NCBI GenBank assembly: GCA_021234155.1
Contig: JAJEKV010000022.1
Span: 6,772,132-6,836,131 of the forward strand
Length of the DNA stretch: 64,000 nt
Direction: 5' to 3'
Source: Isoetes taiwanensis
Lineage: Eukaryota; Streptophyta; Lycopodiopsida; Isoetales; Isoetaceae
Under the pieces are notes generated by a model. The model saw nothing but the letters and a program-made list of their open reading frames with translations, made no database searches and was not told where the DNA came from. The translations under genes were made by a program, and so were the position numbers. This document shows, piece after piece, positions 10,959 through 22,094 of the stretch (its first letter is position 1; every line of letters begins with the position of its first letter).

Positions 10959-12563
10959 ATGGAGGCCATTTGGATAAGCCTTGGAGCAATTATCATCTTC
11001 TTCTTCTCTTATGGCATGCTTAAACATACACAAAGAAAAGGGGTGCCTCCATCTCCTCCATCACTTCCAATTGTTGGGCATCTCCATCTCCTCTCTAGTC
11101 TACCACATCAAGCTCTGGGCCGCCTTTCAATCCGCTATGGCCCTCTCTACTCGCTTCGGCTTGGAGTTAGAGATTATGTGGTGGTTTCATCTCCCCAAAT
11201 GGCTATGGAGTTTCTTAAGACCAATGATGCCATCTTTGCTTCTAGGCCCAAGGGTGAAGTTGCTAGAATAATTGCTTACAATTGGGCGAGCCGTGATAGG
11301 GCCGACTATGGAGACCATTGGAAGCATTTGAGAAAAATTTGCAGCCAGGAGCTCTTCACCGCAAAGAAGCTCCAGGAAACCAGGAGTATCAGAAGCCAAG
11401 AAATTGCCGGCTCTCTGCAGTCTATTATGGAAGATAGCCTTGCAAATAGAGCAGTAACTCTGAGCTCTTTGCTATCTAACCTTGCCACAAATGTGGTCAC
11501 TCGAATGGCAATCAGCAAGAAATTCTTCGGGCCAGGCAGTGCAGAAGATGCAGACGGGTTCAAGGAAATGGTCGAGGAGGTTTTTTTCTTGTCTGGTAAG
11601 TTCAATATAGGAGATTATTTGCCGTTTCTGGCACGGTTTGACCTGCAGGGGTACAGGCGAAGGGCGGAGAATTTGCATCTTAAGTTGGATGGGTTTTGGC
11701 AAGGGGTTGTTGAGGAAGAATTGGAAAAAATTTCCGAGTGCAGAAGGGATGAATCGGACAATTTAGTGAGAGTTTTGCTGGAGGCCGAAGGTGCGAAAGA
11801 GGGATCCAAGCTACAGCTGGAGGCAGTGAAATCGACTATTCAGGTTAGAATTCGGGTTGTAATTTTTGGTTGTAATTTTTGTCTGTGCCTTGTAGAACCT
11901 CTATAATTAACCGAGGAAGGGAAAATAAACGTGAATTAAATTTATGTGCTGCAGGCCATGATAGTGGGTGGGACTGACACAAATGCTGTAACGGTGGAAT
12001 GGGCGCTTGCAGAGCTTCTTCGAGCTCCTTCGATCATGCAACGTGTCCAGGAAGAATTAGACCACGTGGTTGGATCTGAGCGCTTCGTCGAAGAAGATGA
12101 CGTGCCTAACCTACCCTTCTTGAACGCAATTGTGAAGGAAACATTTAGGGTTCATCCTCCAGCGCCTTTGCTAGTGCCTCACAAATCAACTCAAGAGTGT
12201 ATTGTAGCAGGTTACCATATCCCAAATGGCACCCATCTAATTGTGAATGTTTGGCATATGGGAAGGGACCCTAAGGTCTGGAAAGATCCCCAGGTATTTG
12301 ATCCCCAGAGGTTTATGAACAGCAACATGGACGTGAAGGGCAGGGACTTTGAGCTTATTCCTTTTGGCTCTGGAAGGAGGATTTGCCCTGGTCTGTCCCT
12401 AGGGCTCACCATGGTGCATATAATTCTAGCACGTCTGCTTCACACCTTCAACTGGGAAGCTGTAGAAGAGGTGGACCTTACCGAGAAATTTGGCTTGACA
12501 ATGCCAATGGCAAAACCCCTGCTTGCCTTTGCCAAACCTCGTTTAAATCTCTCCTTACACTAA
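10959..12563 (+). CDS. cytochrome P450 monooxygenase, CYP71 clan
   Basis: Two exons, 10959-11843 and 11955-12563, join in phase across a 111-bp GT-AG intron and give about 497 residues, normal for a plant A-type P450. The N terminus (residues 1-21) is a membrane anchor, followed by a proline-rich hinge (PPSPPSLPIVG). The C-helix WKHLRK, I-helix GGTDT (about 300-304), K-helix ETFR (357-360), FDPQRF and the heme loop PFGSGRRICPG with ligand Cys near 439 are all present. Such enzymes sit on the ER membrane and use NADPH-P450 reductase to oxidise small specialised metabolites. The substrate cannot be told. The start at 10959 is preferred over an in-frame ATG 40 codons upstream because the duplicate copy begins with the same anchor and the extra residues look like translated leader. 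No frameshift was seen. By eye it resembles the CYP81/82/750-type branch, but the family number is not assigned. Confidence 0.93.
11844..11954 (+). other. P450 intron
   Basis: Starts GTTAGA after CAG and ends TGCTGCAG. It lies just before the I-helix codons, the usual position of the single conserved intron in A-type plant P450 genes, and is phase 0. Confidence 0.88.
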
Positions 12564-13229
12564 TTTAGCTTTCTTTATCTTCCATGCTTCACTTGTCAGG
12601 AGCCCAGCCCACGTTACCACACAGAATGTAAGGTGCTACACATCTATAAATAAATGCTTATGCCATCTTTGAAGGATAATAGAAATGGGCAAGATTGAGC
12701 ATCTACATTGTTTACCACTCACAGGATTGGTGCTTTCCCTCTGTGCAAATGAATAATATCTTTGATCTTCTGGGAAGTATATGCTGCATAAAGCCATAAT
12801 TCTTTTGTATTTGCTTCAATGTACTGCTTTTAAGAAAATGCAAGATGGTTGCTTAATATATTTCACGTGATTTTAACAATGGTGGAATAACTTAGGTGGG
12901 AGAAAACCTGTGCTACTGTTGCAATAGACTCGTTTGCAGGCATTTGCTCAATTCAGTTGTCCATTACTATATAAACTTAGCTAATTACGTTTTATATGCA
13001 AGTATTGTTCCTGTTGCAGATTTGAGAATGATGACATGAAGAAATACGCTTTTCACTTGTTGACGTTGGCACATCTGTACTGCATTTCTTATCTGAAAAG
13101 GATCTGCAGTTATGAATTGGAGCATAAAATTCTTACTATTGAGAATGTCGTTGATGTTTTGTAATTAGCAAGGCTATGTGATGCCCTCGCTTGAATGTAA
13201 TCTGCTTACGCCTGATTATCAAACTTCAA
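12564..13229. other. P450 3' flank, nothing else recognised
   Basis: A possible polyadenylation region lies near 12640-12670 (TATAAATAAATGC). The remainder is A/T-rich without recognised features. Confidence 0.4.
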
Positions 13230-13450
13230 AGCTGTAGCAAAGTCCGAGGCATGGAGTGCGGTGAGGCAGACAAATGAAGCACTTGAAGAGGAGCTTGTAA
13301 GTCTTGTTATTGAAGCTGATATGGTAATTTATGCAAATTTACGTCTGTCTTGTATCTTGTTTACAGTTGGTAAGCAAGAGAAGCTTTGCAAGCTGAGGAG
13401 GATAAGGTGTATAAGCACCTCTTTGATGCAATGGAGGCCCCCTTGATAAA
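13230..13450 (+). pseudogene. two-exon gene fragment, family unknown
   Basis: One frame reads AVAKSEAWSAVRQTNEALEE up to a good splice donor (GAGCTT|GTAAGT, about 13294). After an acceptor TTTACAG (about 13366) another frame reads AREALQAEEDKVYKHLFDAM, then a stop. The peptides are charged and helix-forming, like a coiled coil. The frame across the putative intron is not clean, and no start or further exon was found. It is probably a stray exon pair from a host gene. Confidence 0.3.
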
Positions 13451-13593
13451 GCATTAGAGGGTCAGAAATAAGCTGCATATGGTTTTGCTGCATGCACAGT
13501 CCTTGGTAAGGCACTTCGCTGGGTGCAAATGTCTCAGCGTATTGGAACTCTGATATTGTAACAAATATGACTATTAGTCATGTGACATCTGGT

Positions 13594-13790
13594 TGTTAGG
13601 GTTCAGTCAAAATAGAGTTAGCTATTTCTGGAATTCCAGAAGTTAAGGAGCTTGCTTTTAACTGTTCCATTAATCAAGCAATGCGGTGAGGTCCCATAAA
13701 TGGATACACCGCCTGAGATGTATAAAAGGACAATTCCTTGAATAGATGGAAGCTTTTGCTGGATTGTATTTTTTTCTCAGCCTCTAATAC
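13594..13790 (+). repeat. putative 5' LTR of Copia relic
   Basis: The interval starts TGTTAGGGTTCAG and ends just before CGGTATCAAAGCC, a one- or two-base variant of the initiator-Met tRNA primer-binding site TGGTATCAGAGC. It is followed by a gag-like frame. No 3' LTR partner was found, because the element is cut at about 15200. Confidence 0.5.
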
Positions 13791-15200
13791 GGTATCAAAG
13801 CCAGTCAATCCCCTGGAGTTGGATTGTTGATCCTGGCCAGGCAGAGATGGGGAGAATTGAAATACTAACGCATGCTAATGCCTTTTATTGGTTTATAAAG
13901 GTGCGAGGCAAATTGTCAGAGAAGGGACTCTGGCATGTGGTTTTCGGAGATGAGCCAAGACCAGTGCTATCAGCTCCGAAGGCAATGATGCAGAGAAGGG
14001 ACTCTGGCACTCTGGCATGTGGTTTTCAGAGATGAGCCAAAACCAGTGCTATCAGCTTCAAAGGCAATGATGCAGAGAGACAAGCTCTCTTGAAATGGCT
14101 CCAACGAGATTGGGAGGCCAGAAATTGAATGATGCGCTATCTAGATGATACTATGATAGCACAGGTTGAAGCAGCTAGCAGTGCCAAAGAAGCATGGGAG
14201 CAATTGTCAAAGATCTACCGGAAGAGACACTTCTCTCAGTGGTAGACGAATTTGTACTCCGTAATCTTCACCACGAAGTTAGAAGATTGTGCCTCCAGAG
14301 AGGAGTATATTTCAAGGATTAAATCTGCAGCTCTTCAATTGCAAGGGATGGAAAAGGGGCTAGAAGATGATGTGGTAGTAGGAGCACTATTACTAGGATT
14401 GTCTTCATCATATAACAATGTAAAGAACTTGATTGGATCATCGGAACATGTACAATTGGAGTGGGCATGTCAACAGATTCTAATGGAAGAATCAAACCAA
14501 AAAGGGAGCAAACCAGCAGGAAATTTAAGAGATGGTCAGGCCTTTACAGGAAGAGCAGAAGGAGCAGAAACTCGGAAGTGCTTCAATTATAATAAGGTGG
14601 GACATATTGCTTGAGATTGTCCAGAGCCAAGCAAAAGGAAGAAAAGATCTAAAGAAGTGGAAAAGGATGATGTCAAAAGATCGAGAAAGCCTGAGAGATC
14701 TGCTTATGCTTATGGACACAAAGCAACTAAGGAGGACAGCAGTGATTCCAAGGGAATTGATGATTCTAGCAGTGACTCTTTGGTTTCAGCATCAAGAGCT
14801 TTCATGGCACAAGCTGTACCGAGAAGCAAATCCCTGAAACAGACGGTTTGGGAAATGCTTTGCCTTGTCTTCGTCTTTGTAATTTCAGAAAGTCATTTGT
14901 TTCCTGGAGAAGATCAAACAAGTAATGCGTGACGGTGAAGATGATTCGTGGTGAGGATCCTGTTTTGGTATGATAGCTGATGTAACCCATGGGATTTTGT
15001 ATTTGGACTCGGGGCCTAGTGACCACATGACAGCCAAAAAGAGTTTGTTTAGACAGGGATTGACTGAGTGTAGCAGCAACTCAAAGGTGAAGATTGGTAA
15101 AGGCAAACTGGATATCAAAGGCATGGGCACTGCTACACTGGATTTGCCTACTGGATGTGTTGGTGTTGAAGATACCCTGAAATTTGATCGGAACTTAATG
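13791..15200 (+). pseudogene. Copia gag-protease relic
   Basis: After the primer-binding-like site come decayed gag frames. 14252-14614 gives a recognisable gag segment (SREEYISRIKSAALQLQGME and LLLGLSSSYNNVKNLI) that ends in a damaged CCHC zinc knuckle, CFNYNKVGHIA, in which the second cysteine is tyrosine. A Lys/Ser-rich linker follows. At about 14997 YLDSGPSDHMT matches the Copia aspartic protease active site (D-S-G). The relic ends abruptly at about 15200 against an unrelated minus-strand gene. Integrase and reverse transcriptase are missing, so it is not mobile by itself. A short direct repeat (GAAGGGACTCTGGCA) lies near 13921 and 13997. Confidence 0.75.
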
Positions 15201-15788
15201 TACTTTTTAACGTTTTCTCTTTGGCTGCAACATTCACATTTTGAGGAGCTCTATCTCTGGCTGCACTCTTTGCATTGCTAGAAGCTTTTTTTTTGGCTAT
15301 GCCCTTCGCATTAGGAGCTTTCTCTTTGGCTGCCTTCACATTCTTGCCTTTAGCATTTTTACAAGCTTTGCTTTTGGCTGTAGCAGCAGTCACATCTATA
15401 GGAGCTTTCTCTTCTGATGTGAAGTCACAAAAAGGGCATGCTTCAATTGTTTTTCTAGCGCCATGTTTCATATTGTACATGCATTTTATGGTCTTTAAGT
15501 CAGCAGCCAGATGCCATTCAATGTCGTACTCACCACTTCAAGTTTCACGCCAAGTGTATGTGAAGCTATTAGTGCAGGAACGGGTGTTTGATCAAAAACC
15601 CATTTTAAGATACTGTAAAACTCCTTGGTAACTTGAAATATACCAATCCACCAAATATTTTCTTCTGATTGCACAGAGAACACCTTTTCCCCTTCACATT
15701 CATTACTACCTAGAGTTCTATTCATCAAAGTAAGTGAGACTCGCACATATTTTTCTCCTTTGATCATCTCCATTTCATCCAGCTTAAT

Positions 15789-15990
15789 GACAATGACAAG
15801 CTTGCTGCTCTCATCAAGTCGCACATCATAGTATCTTATCATAAGTCTAGGTACATTCTCAACATCAATGACAAGCTTGCTGCTCTCGTATCTTATCATA
15901 AGTCTAGGTACATTCTCAACATCAATGACAAGCTTGCTGTTCTCATCAAGTCGCACATCATAGTATCTTATCATAAGTCTAAGTACATTC
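15789..15990 (-). repeat. in-frame ~75-bp tandem repeat
   Basis: Three copies, one shortened, of a unit encoding SSKLVIDVENVPRLMIRYYD on the minus strand. The copies are nearly identical, so the expansion is recent relative to the decay of the gene it sits in. Confidence 0.8.
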
Positions 15991-16559
15991 TCAACATCAA
16001 GCCAACAATTGTTCCTCTTGTTTATTTAGGATAAACATATTATTGGTTTTTTGGGATTTTTTCTTGCTGCTTCCTTTCAAAGAGTCTAAGTCCACACAGG
16101 CATCAATATGAATCACATCACCCAATAATTCTTTAACCATTGCATTTCTATTCGACCGACATGCCTATATTCTGGCCAAATTAGGCAACATAGGCTTTTG
16201 ACGCCCATGCTCTTTGTGGCTACCTTCAAGGTCTTGAACGAATCTAGATAAGCTCTCCTACTTGCCCCAGAGTTATCGCATGATGCTTGAAGGTTTTCAG
16301 CAATTGTAGAGTCATGTAGGCCACCAATTACAACTTCATTCGATTGTTTCCTTAAAAGATTGGCACCTACGAAACAATTTGAGTCTTAAAAAAATGATTC
16401 TAACGACATCCTCCATGTAATAAGTGGAAATACATACCAGGAAGATTGATTAATCTTAAGATATCTTCTCTCGTAGAAATCTTCTTCAAAAGTTCAGCCA
16501 AATGCTTTTTCCTTCATTCTTGTTGTCTGAGCAAATTGAAGTGTCAACTAGTGTCTTAA
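15991..16559 (-). other. exon-intron part of the broken gene
   Basis: Contains the intron of about 70 bp (donor GTATGT, acceptor TTTCGTAG on the minus strand) and the exon pieces named in the entry for 15145-17640. No separate gene was seen. Confidence 0.45.
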
Positions 16560-17058
16560 TGTAACGTTCCTAACCAACATGCTTACCCAATTTGGGCAAA
16601 ACCGTCTAGTCGCTTCTACCCATTTATGCCGGTGTCTTGGGAACGCCCCACAGGCACATTCAAGGATCGAATACTCGAGTGGTCTACCATGGGCCCGTTA
16701 CAGTCTCTCCCACTAAAACTATGCTCATCCTCGAGCATCCAAGGCTATACCATGTCTAGAACTATGCTCGTCCTCGAGCATCCAAGGCTATACCATGTCT
16801 ATGTCATACCATGTCACAATAATTATCAAGTCTTTGCGAATTACCCATGCATATAGGCACCCATGGAGACTCGAACTCGAGACCTGCACTGATACCAACT
16901 GTAACATTCCTAATCGACATGCCCTTAACCAACTGGGCAAAACCGTCTAGATGTTTTATAAGTAGTCGCTTCTACCCATTTATGCCGGTGTCTCGGGAAC
17001 GCCCCACAGGCACATTCAAGGATCGAATACTCGAGCGGTCTACTATGGGCCCATTACA
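16560..17058 (-). mobile_element. TRIM (miniature LTR retrotransposon), complete
   Basis: A 499-bp element with direct terminal repeats 16560-16702 (143 bp) and 16900-17058 (159 bp), each beginning TGTAAC on the plus strand and ending TTACA. It is flanked on both sides by CTTAA (16555-16559 and 17059-17063), a perfect 5-bp target duplication. Read on the minus strand, the 5' LTR is followed two bases later by TGGTATCAGTGCA (16885-16897), a primer-binding site for initiator-Met tRNA. The 3' LTR is preceded by the purine tract AGTGGGAGAGA. The 5' LTR carries CTTATAAAA, a likely TATA box, which the other LTR has lost by a 15-16-bp deletion. No coding capacity exists, so it depends on enzymes supplied elsewhere. 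It is inserted in the broken gene described at 15145-17640. Confidence 0.88.
16718..16800 (+). repeat. ~40-bp tandem repeat inside the TRIM
   Basis: ACTATGCTCATCCTCGAGCA followed by TCCAAGGCTATACCATGTCTA occurs twice with one substitution. Confidence 0.8.
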
Positions 17059-17640
17059 CTTAATGGCAACAACTCGTTTTTTGGCTGCTCCACCACCTGG
17101 AACCAAAAGATGTATTGGCTTACAGAATCGCTGTCTTTCCCTTCTCCCGAGCGGTGTAATCTTTAATCTTTTTAGTCTTCGTCCTAACTTCTCATTCTCC
17201 TCCATCAAGCGCTTAGTTTTCTGAGTTTCCAAATGCAATCGCTGCTCTAGCAATGCGTGTGTATCAGCAGCATCATCTACTTGCTTTTACAATATGCTAC
17301 ATGAATGAGATAAGAATGTATTTTGCTTAGATAACCCATGAAACTCACATTGAAGCTGATAATTACTTGCTTGCAACTGATGATTACGCGCATGAAGCTG
17401 AAAGTTAGCACCTTGTAATTGTTGCATAGTAACAACATCTATTCTATTTGAAGATCCATGTGCCAAATTTTTGTAATACCCTAAAAGGCCTGCATTTCCC
17501 ATGCCAATAAATTTAACTAGATCAATGGTACACTCAAATTCAGGTTGAATTTGATGGAATGGATCTCTTGGATATAGGTGCCCCTTAGCCTAAAGGTCAA
17601 TATTGCGTGCACCTTGTGCCCTTAAAGCGTCTTCATCAGT

Positions 17641-18710
17641 TACTGCCTTGTCTTAGTCACCGTTTAGACAGGCCTAAATGCATCTGGCACCTCAACACGA
17701 AATTGATAGACCTTTTTAGGATTTACATTTTTTGGAGGAAAACAAAATCAATATCAGTAAAAAAAGACCATGTAAAATTGGTATATGACACAATTATTTC
17801 ATGTTTTGCCCAATGACTAAGCAGCATAGCTAGTAATGATTCGTTTATGCACCTTTAGTTATGTACTTTCAGATTATGGCTACTATTACAATCATTAAAA
17901 TTGTTCCCTGATTCTAAAATCAATCTAGTCTTCATTTCTTAAAGTGTGGAAAAGTTAAGACAAGTTCAATTGCTTTGGATAAGATTAATGGCATATCCCA
18001 TGCTGAAATTTTGACTTCATGGCAGCAAAAGCAATCTATTTTAGTAGGGAATATCATCCTCATTCAGATTTAGACCAAAATAATCCACTGTAAATTGTAT
18101 CAGGAATTTTATCTGCATTTTGGATTCAGAAAATAGAAATTTACAATACATCTTACTTACAAAATGCTAAAGTTGTAATAAAGCCTTACCATTGCATCTT
18201 GTATCAGTATTCCATTGTTTGTTGACTGCTGCATGTGATTAGTCTTAAAAAGCATTTCAAAATGCAAATATCAATCTACTTCAGGAGCACAAAGTTCTAT
18301 TTTATATTTCTAATGATAGGAAGTCGCATGAATGTGGATGAGAACAGAGAGAAAGATACCCATCGACGAAATTCACACAACCTCCTTCCCAATTGTCATC
18401 ATCAAAGATGGTTGTGAACAGAGGGAAAATTTGCCTTCGAATAAAATTTGATGCAGGAAAGCTTACCTCCAAGCAAATCCAGAGTTGTGATGGTCATGCG
18501 AAACGAAGCCTAACCCTCATCGTTTCTTACTCCCCTTTTTTTTTCCTATTTTTTCATTTTTTTTTTTTTATGTTTATCATAATGGGTAATGGTGTAAACA
18601 ACAAAATGCAAGTCAGGTGGGGTTAGAAAAAGACAAAATTCGTTTTGGTTTAATTGCCCCACTACTACTTGTAACCAACATGCTTATTTTTGTAGAATAA
18701 GAAAGGGACC
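17641..18710. other. intergenic, nothing recognised
   Basis: A/T-rich sequence with T tracts near 18530-18570. No coding region was supported. Confidence 0.45.
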
Positions 18711-18764
18711 CTAGTGAACGCTTCTTATCAAGCCCTTTTACAATTTCAAAAAATCCCTAATGGC
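18711..18764 (+). repeat. one end of the long-armed foldback MITE
   Basis: AAGCCCTTTTACAATTTCAA followed by AAAATCCCTAATG matches the right end of the complete element at 26621-27157. The other arm was not seen nearby, so this is a solo terminus. Confidence 0.5.
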
Positions 18765-19234
18765 ACATTGGCAAGTCGCCATGGCACCTAGCGCCCTGAT
18801 CACCCCCAGATAGTCATATTCACGGTCAAGGATGTGCAAGTGCGAGCAGCTATCTTGCATTACATAAAGTGAATAAGGGGACTGCCCTATGCGTTGACTG
18901 AGATCTGACTCCAGTAAAACAACATTGCAAACACGAGTTGACCAAAGTTAAGAGTGTTCCAGGGGAGGGGGGGGGCTATAGGACTGACCCGAGGCAAGTT
19001 GCAGATCTTTTGACTGTCAAATACTGCAGCGACTGATGCAAAACCTCGGGACCCTTCTGTCGAGGCCTCAACCGCTTCTGACCCGTTATAGTCATATACC
19101 ATGCTTCGGTTGGCTCACTTGTTGCTATCCACACGCTACATGCTGCTTCACTTCTACTGCCCCTTCCTCCCCGCTCCTCCCTTCTGCTGCCACCACTGCA
19201 TTTGCAGCTACAACTCCTGCCGGCAAGGAATTGT
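18765..19234. other. spacer, nothing recognised
   Basis: Includes a G tract at about 18965-18975. No supported gene. Confidence 0.4.
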
Positions 19235-19855
19235 ACCTCTGCATGGTTTCCTGGAATTGTCGGGGCTTTCCATGGAGAAGGGAGATAGTCTCAACTCAAT
19301 TTCCACAGATATGGACCTCATCTTCCTCATGGAAACATGGGAGCATGCAGGACACCAGTGCTTCAATGACCGCATTACGATGGCTGAGGGATATGGGGAG
19401 GGAGTCACATGCTACTACCGATGACGACCACGCATAGTCAATCTCCTTGTGCAAGATGGATAGACGCAAACGGTACCTACGGTGTGCATGTAAAACTGCA
19501 GTGGCAGCTCTCTCTTAATTTGTGGCGGCCTGCTACTTCCCACATGTCGAGAGCAACTTTCTATCACACCCACTCGGATGTGGATAGAGTGGACCCCTAC
19601 GTCAATCTAAATCTTTCATTAAGGCTAAGAAAGCCAAGTACATCACAAGGCATCAAAGGAAAATGTTCTACCTCATGGAACGACATCCAGGACCTTAAAG
19701 GGTACTTAGAAAGCCAGTACATCCTACATGGGAACATCACTCCCAAGCACCAGATGCAATACTTACAGCAGCTCTACGATCCTCAGGGTGCGTGCAGCAT
19801 TACCCCCGCAGGAAGACCCATCAATGCAAATTATAGAGGCAAATATACACACTGA
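19235..19855 (+). pseudogene. non-LTR retrotransposon endonuclease relic
   Basis: One frame begins MVSWNCRGFPWRR, the signature start of an APE-type endonuclease (S-W-N-C-R-G). In a neighbouring frame DMDLIFLMETWEHAG carries the glutamate motif that follows in such enzymes. From 19530, ATFYHTHSDVDRVDPYVNLN resembles the segment before the GDFN motif, which itself is lost. Frames shift several times and no reverse transcriptase follows. It differs in sequence from the intact-length LINE at 27421-35259. Confidence 0.55.
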
Positions 19856-19859
19856 CCCC

Positions 19860-20560
19860 AATTTTTGGTCCACAGTTGTTTTTTAGTTGTACGGAAGTGT
19901 TGTTTTATGTCAAAAACAACACCAAAATGGCCCCAAAAGACCATGTGGCCCGTTTATCCGGATTTGCACAAAGGGACAGTGGTTTTTTGGCAAAAAAATA
20001 CCACTGTTGTTTTTCTGGCACTTTTTTGTTTTTTTGTCAACGTGTCCTTTTTTTCAGTGTTGTTTTTACCGATCTTTTTCGACGTGTGGTTTTTTTCTTG
20101 ACAGCTGTTTTTTTGAGGAGCCACGCGTTGTTTTTCCTTAAAATAAGACACGTAGATTTAAATATTGCTATACATGAAAGACTAAATTACAACAATGGTT
20201 TTTAAAAAAACCATATGTTATTTACAAAAGAACGACACGTGTTATTGAAATCTATCTATTGTTTTTAGTGCTATTAAGTATTGTTTTTCTAAAATAAGGA
20301 CATGTAAAAGAGCATTATAAGAACATATAGAAAAAACAAGGCGTTGTTTGTAATTGTATTGACACGTAGTATACTCTTTAAATAAAAAAAAAGTTATTTT
20401 AACTAATCAAATATTGACACGTGGCATATATTTTTAAATAAAGAATTATTATTATGACATATAGAAAAAACATTGGTGTTTCTAACATATCTTCTAACCA
20501 ATCAAATATTGCCACATGGCATACATTCAAATAATAATATATACCACAATTTAAAAATTA
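19860..20560 (+). repeat. T-rich region with ACACGTGGC repeats
   Basis: A T-rich first part gives several overlapping but meaningless open frames. From about 20220 a degenerate array repeats AATCAAATATTGACACGTGG and ACATATAGAAAAAACA at irregular 60-135-bp spacing (for example near 20321 and 20458, and 20409 and 20500). The motif is G-box-like (CACGTG), but the periodic context argues for a decayed repeat and not a promoter. Confidence 0.45.
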
Positions 20561-20764
20561 ATATGATTGTATTTAAAATAAGAAAGCTTGTAGGAATCTA
20601 GTGGATTATTAAGTCTAAGTGCTTTTTGATAAATCATTATATGCAAATAAATACATGCCATTAAAAACATTGGAGGGAAAATGAAGTACATAATTTACAG
20701 CAGAATCGAGAATTGGAAAAGAGAAATAGTGATAAAAAATTGTAGATTTAAAACCCTGAAGTTG

Positions 20765-21990
20765 ATATTTTTTTTTTCGTAAAGGCAAGTATTTGCCTAC
20801 TCATACAATGCAGACTGCAACTAGTCTGAGATTAGATACAAATGAATCAGCAGATCATCTTGCCTTGATCTTTGAAAAGTATTCAAGATGCTATCTTGAA
20901 AATCTAGAGAAGCAAATAAAAGTCTGCTCTGTTTCGGCAGATGCTTTGCATTAGCAGATCCTATTGCCTAGATAAGGTTAACAAAGGATTGAAAATCTCC
21001 CGCAGCAAAGGAACAACTGAATGCTTGATTAAAACCTGTAATAGGCTGACTGCCTTGAAACATAAGGCTGCAAGGAACCCACCGAAACCAGTAATAACTC
21101 TGCAAAAACTCTCCATTAGAGCAAGAGTTGGTTATTGCAGCAAAATCTCTGAACGACTTGATTAAAACCTGTAATTGGTTGACTGCCTTGAAACAAAAGG
21201 CTGCAAAGAACCTATCAAAACTACTCTGAATGTAAGTTGGTGTTGCAGTCCAACAAGAAGTCTCTGTAGGATCAACCCGATTACAGCAAAAAGGGGCGAA
21301 TGATGGCTAGAGTAGAGCCTGTAATCGGAATTGGATGACCTATATAACTCAGATAAAGCTGACTATCACTTAGGCAGAAACTCCCTACAAATTCCAAGGA
21401 AGAGCCCACTGCACAAAAACCTGAAAAGCAACAGCCTAGCAAGGCCGGAATGAAGTAGACCAGGGAAAAAGGGCCGTTATGGCCAAAAGGAAAATTATGG
21501 CGCTAAAATAGACCCTCCAGAGAGTAACTGGCAGAAAGGGAAAATAGCAAAGGAAGACGACAAAGCCACACAAAGCCCTGCTCTGTATATGTGACAGCCA
21601 TAGATTAGAATGAACAAAGAGCTCTGCCATAGATTAGAATGAAACATTTCCAAGCATCCTCCTGCAACAGACATTTCCATTAGCTTTGCATCTCGCCTTA
21701 AAACCTTACAGGCTAAAAATACGATTTTGATAGTTTCAGACCTTTCCTTCTTGCAGACCAGATGAATTGAAGAAGTAAGAATTAGAAACAGGCATTCCTG
21801 TTGCCGAGTTTCAGCCATCCCTCCAAACTCCTGACCTGCTTCATGCGATTCATGCCGGATTCCATGTTAGGGTTTTAGGGCGGCAGAATATTAGAAGGGC
21901 GATGGAATTCCCTCCAATTTGCCATCGCCATAGCAAAGGTCGCCATCGCCAGGAAAGAGAGAGGAAAATCATGTGCAGGGAAAGCCCATG
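20765..21990 (-). mobile_element. candidate poly-A retroelement (minus)
   Basis: At 20770 a T tract is followed by CGTAAAGGCAAG. On the minus strand this is CTTGCCTTTACG-A(n), like the ends at 22341 and 39832. The body holds an internal duplication (CTTGATTAAAACCTGTAAT followed by TGACTGCCTTGAAACA, about 21025 and 21157). No target duplication was found and the 5' limit is uncertain. No reverse transcriptase frame was seen. Confidence 0.4.
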
Positions 21991-22094
21991 AAATTAAAAG
22001 CCAATCTCGACCTTTATTATAGCCAATGAAATCAAAGGGCTCGGATCACAATCTCTGCTGTTGATCTCTCCCATCAATCCAACCATTCATTCAA

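Larger units (their letters stand above)
15145..17640 (-). pseudogene. broken multi-exon gene, family not recognised
   Basis: On the minus strand, from about 17640 down, a frame reads GHLYPRDPFHQIQPEF, then FIGMGNAGLLGYYKNL, then a heptad-rich stretch ending in KRLMEENEKLGRRLKRLK (about 17250-17150) that looks like a coiled coil. A TRIM retroelement interrupts it at 16560-17058. Downstream, HLAELLKKISTRED runs into a good donor (CCTG|GTATGT, about 16442) and, after TTTCGTAG, a frame NLLRKQSNEVVIGGLHDST that continues to FKTLKVATKSMG. A triplicated block (RLMIRYYDVRLDE-type, 15974-15790) follows, then about 15530 EWHLAADLKTIKCMY and a CPFC pair, and an Ala/Lys-rich C terminus. Several stops and shifts are present. 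I do not recognise the family. The WHL-ADLK...C-x2-C pattern recalls repeat-encoded proteins of uncertain function. Confidence 0.55.

Noticed and set aside
15275-15631. 118-codon plus-strand ORF
   Set aside because: Antisense shadow of the Ala/Lys-rich tail and CPFC block of the minus-strand fossil gene.
16900-16960. tRNA-like A/B boxes (AGTTGGTTAAGGGC and GAGTTCGAGTC) suggesting a SINE
   Set aside because: The region is better explained as LTR plus primer-binding site of the TRIM, supported by terminal repeats and a 5-bp target duplication.
19865-20205. Overlapping plus-strand frames rich in Phe/Cys
   Set aside because: They arise from T-rich DNA in all three frames; no motif, start context or splice edge.
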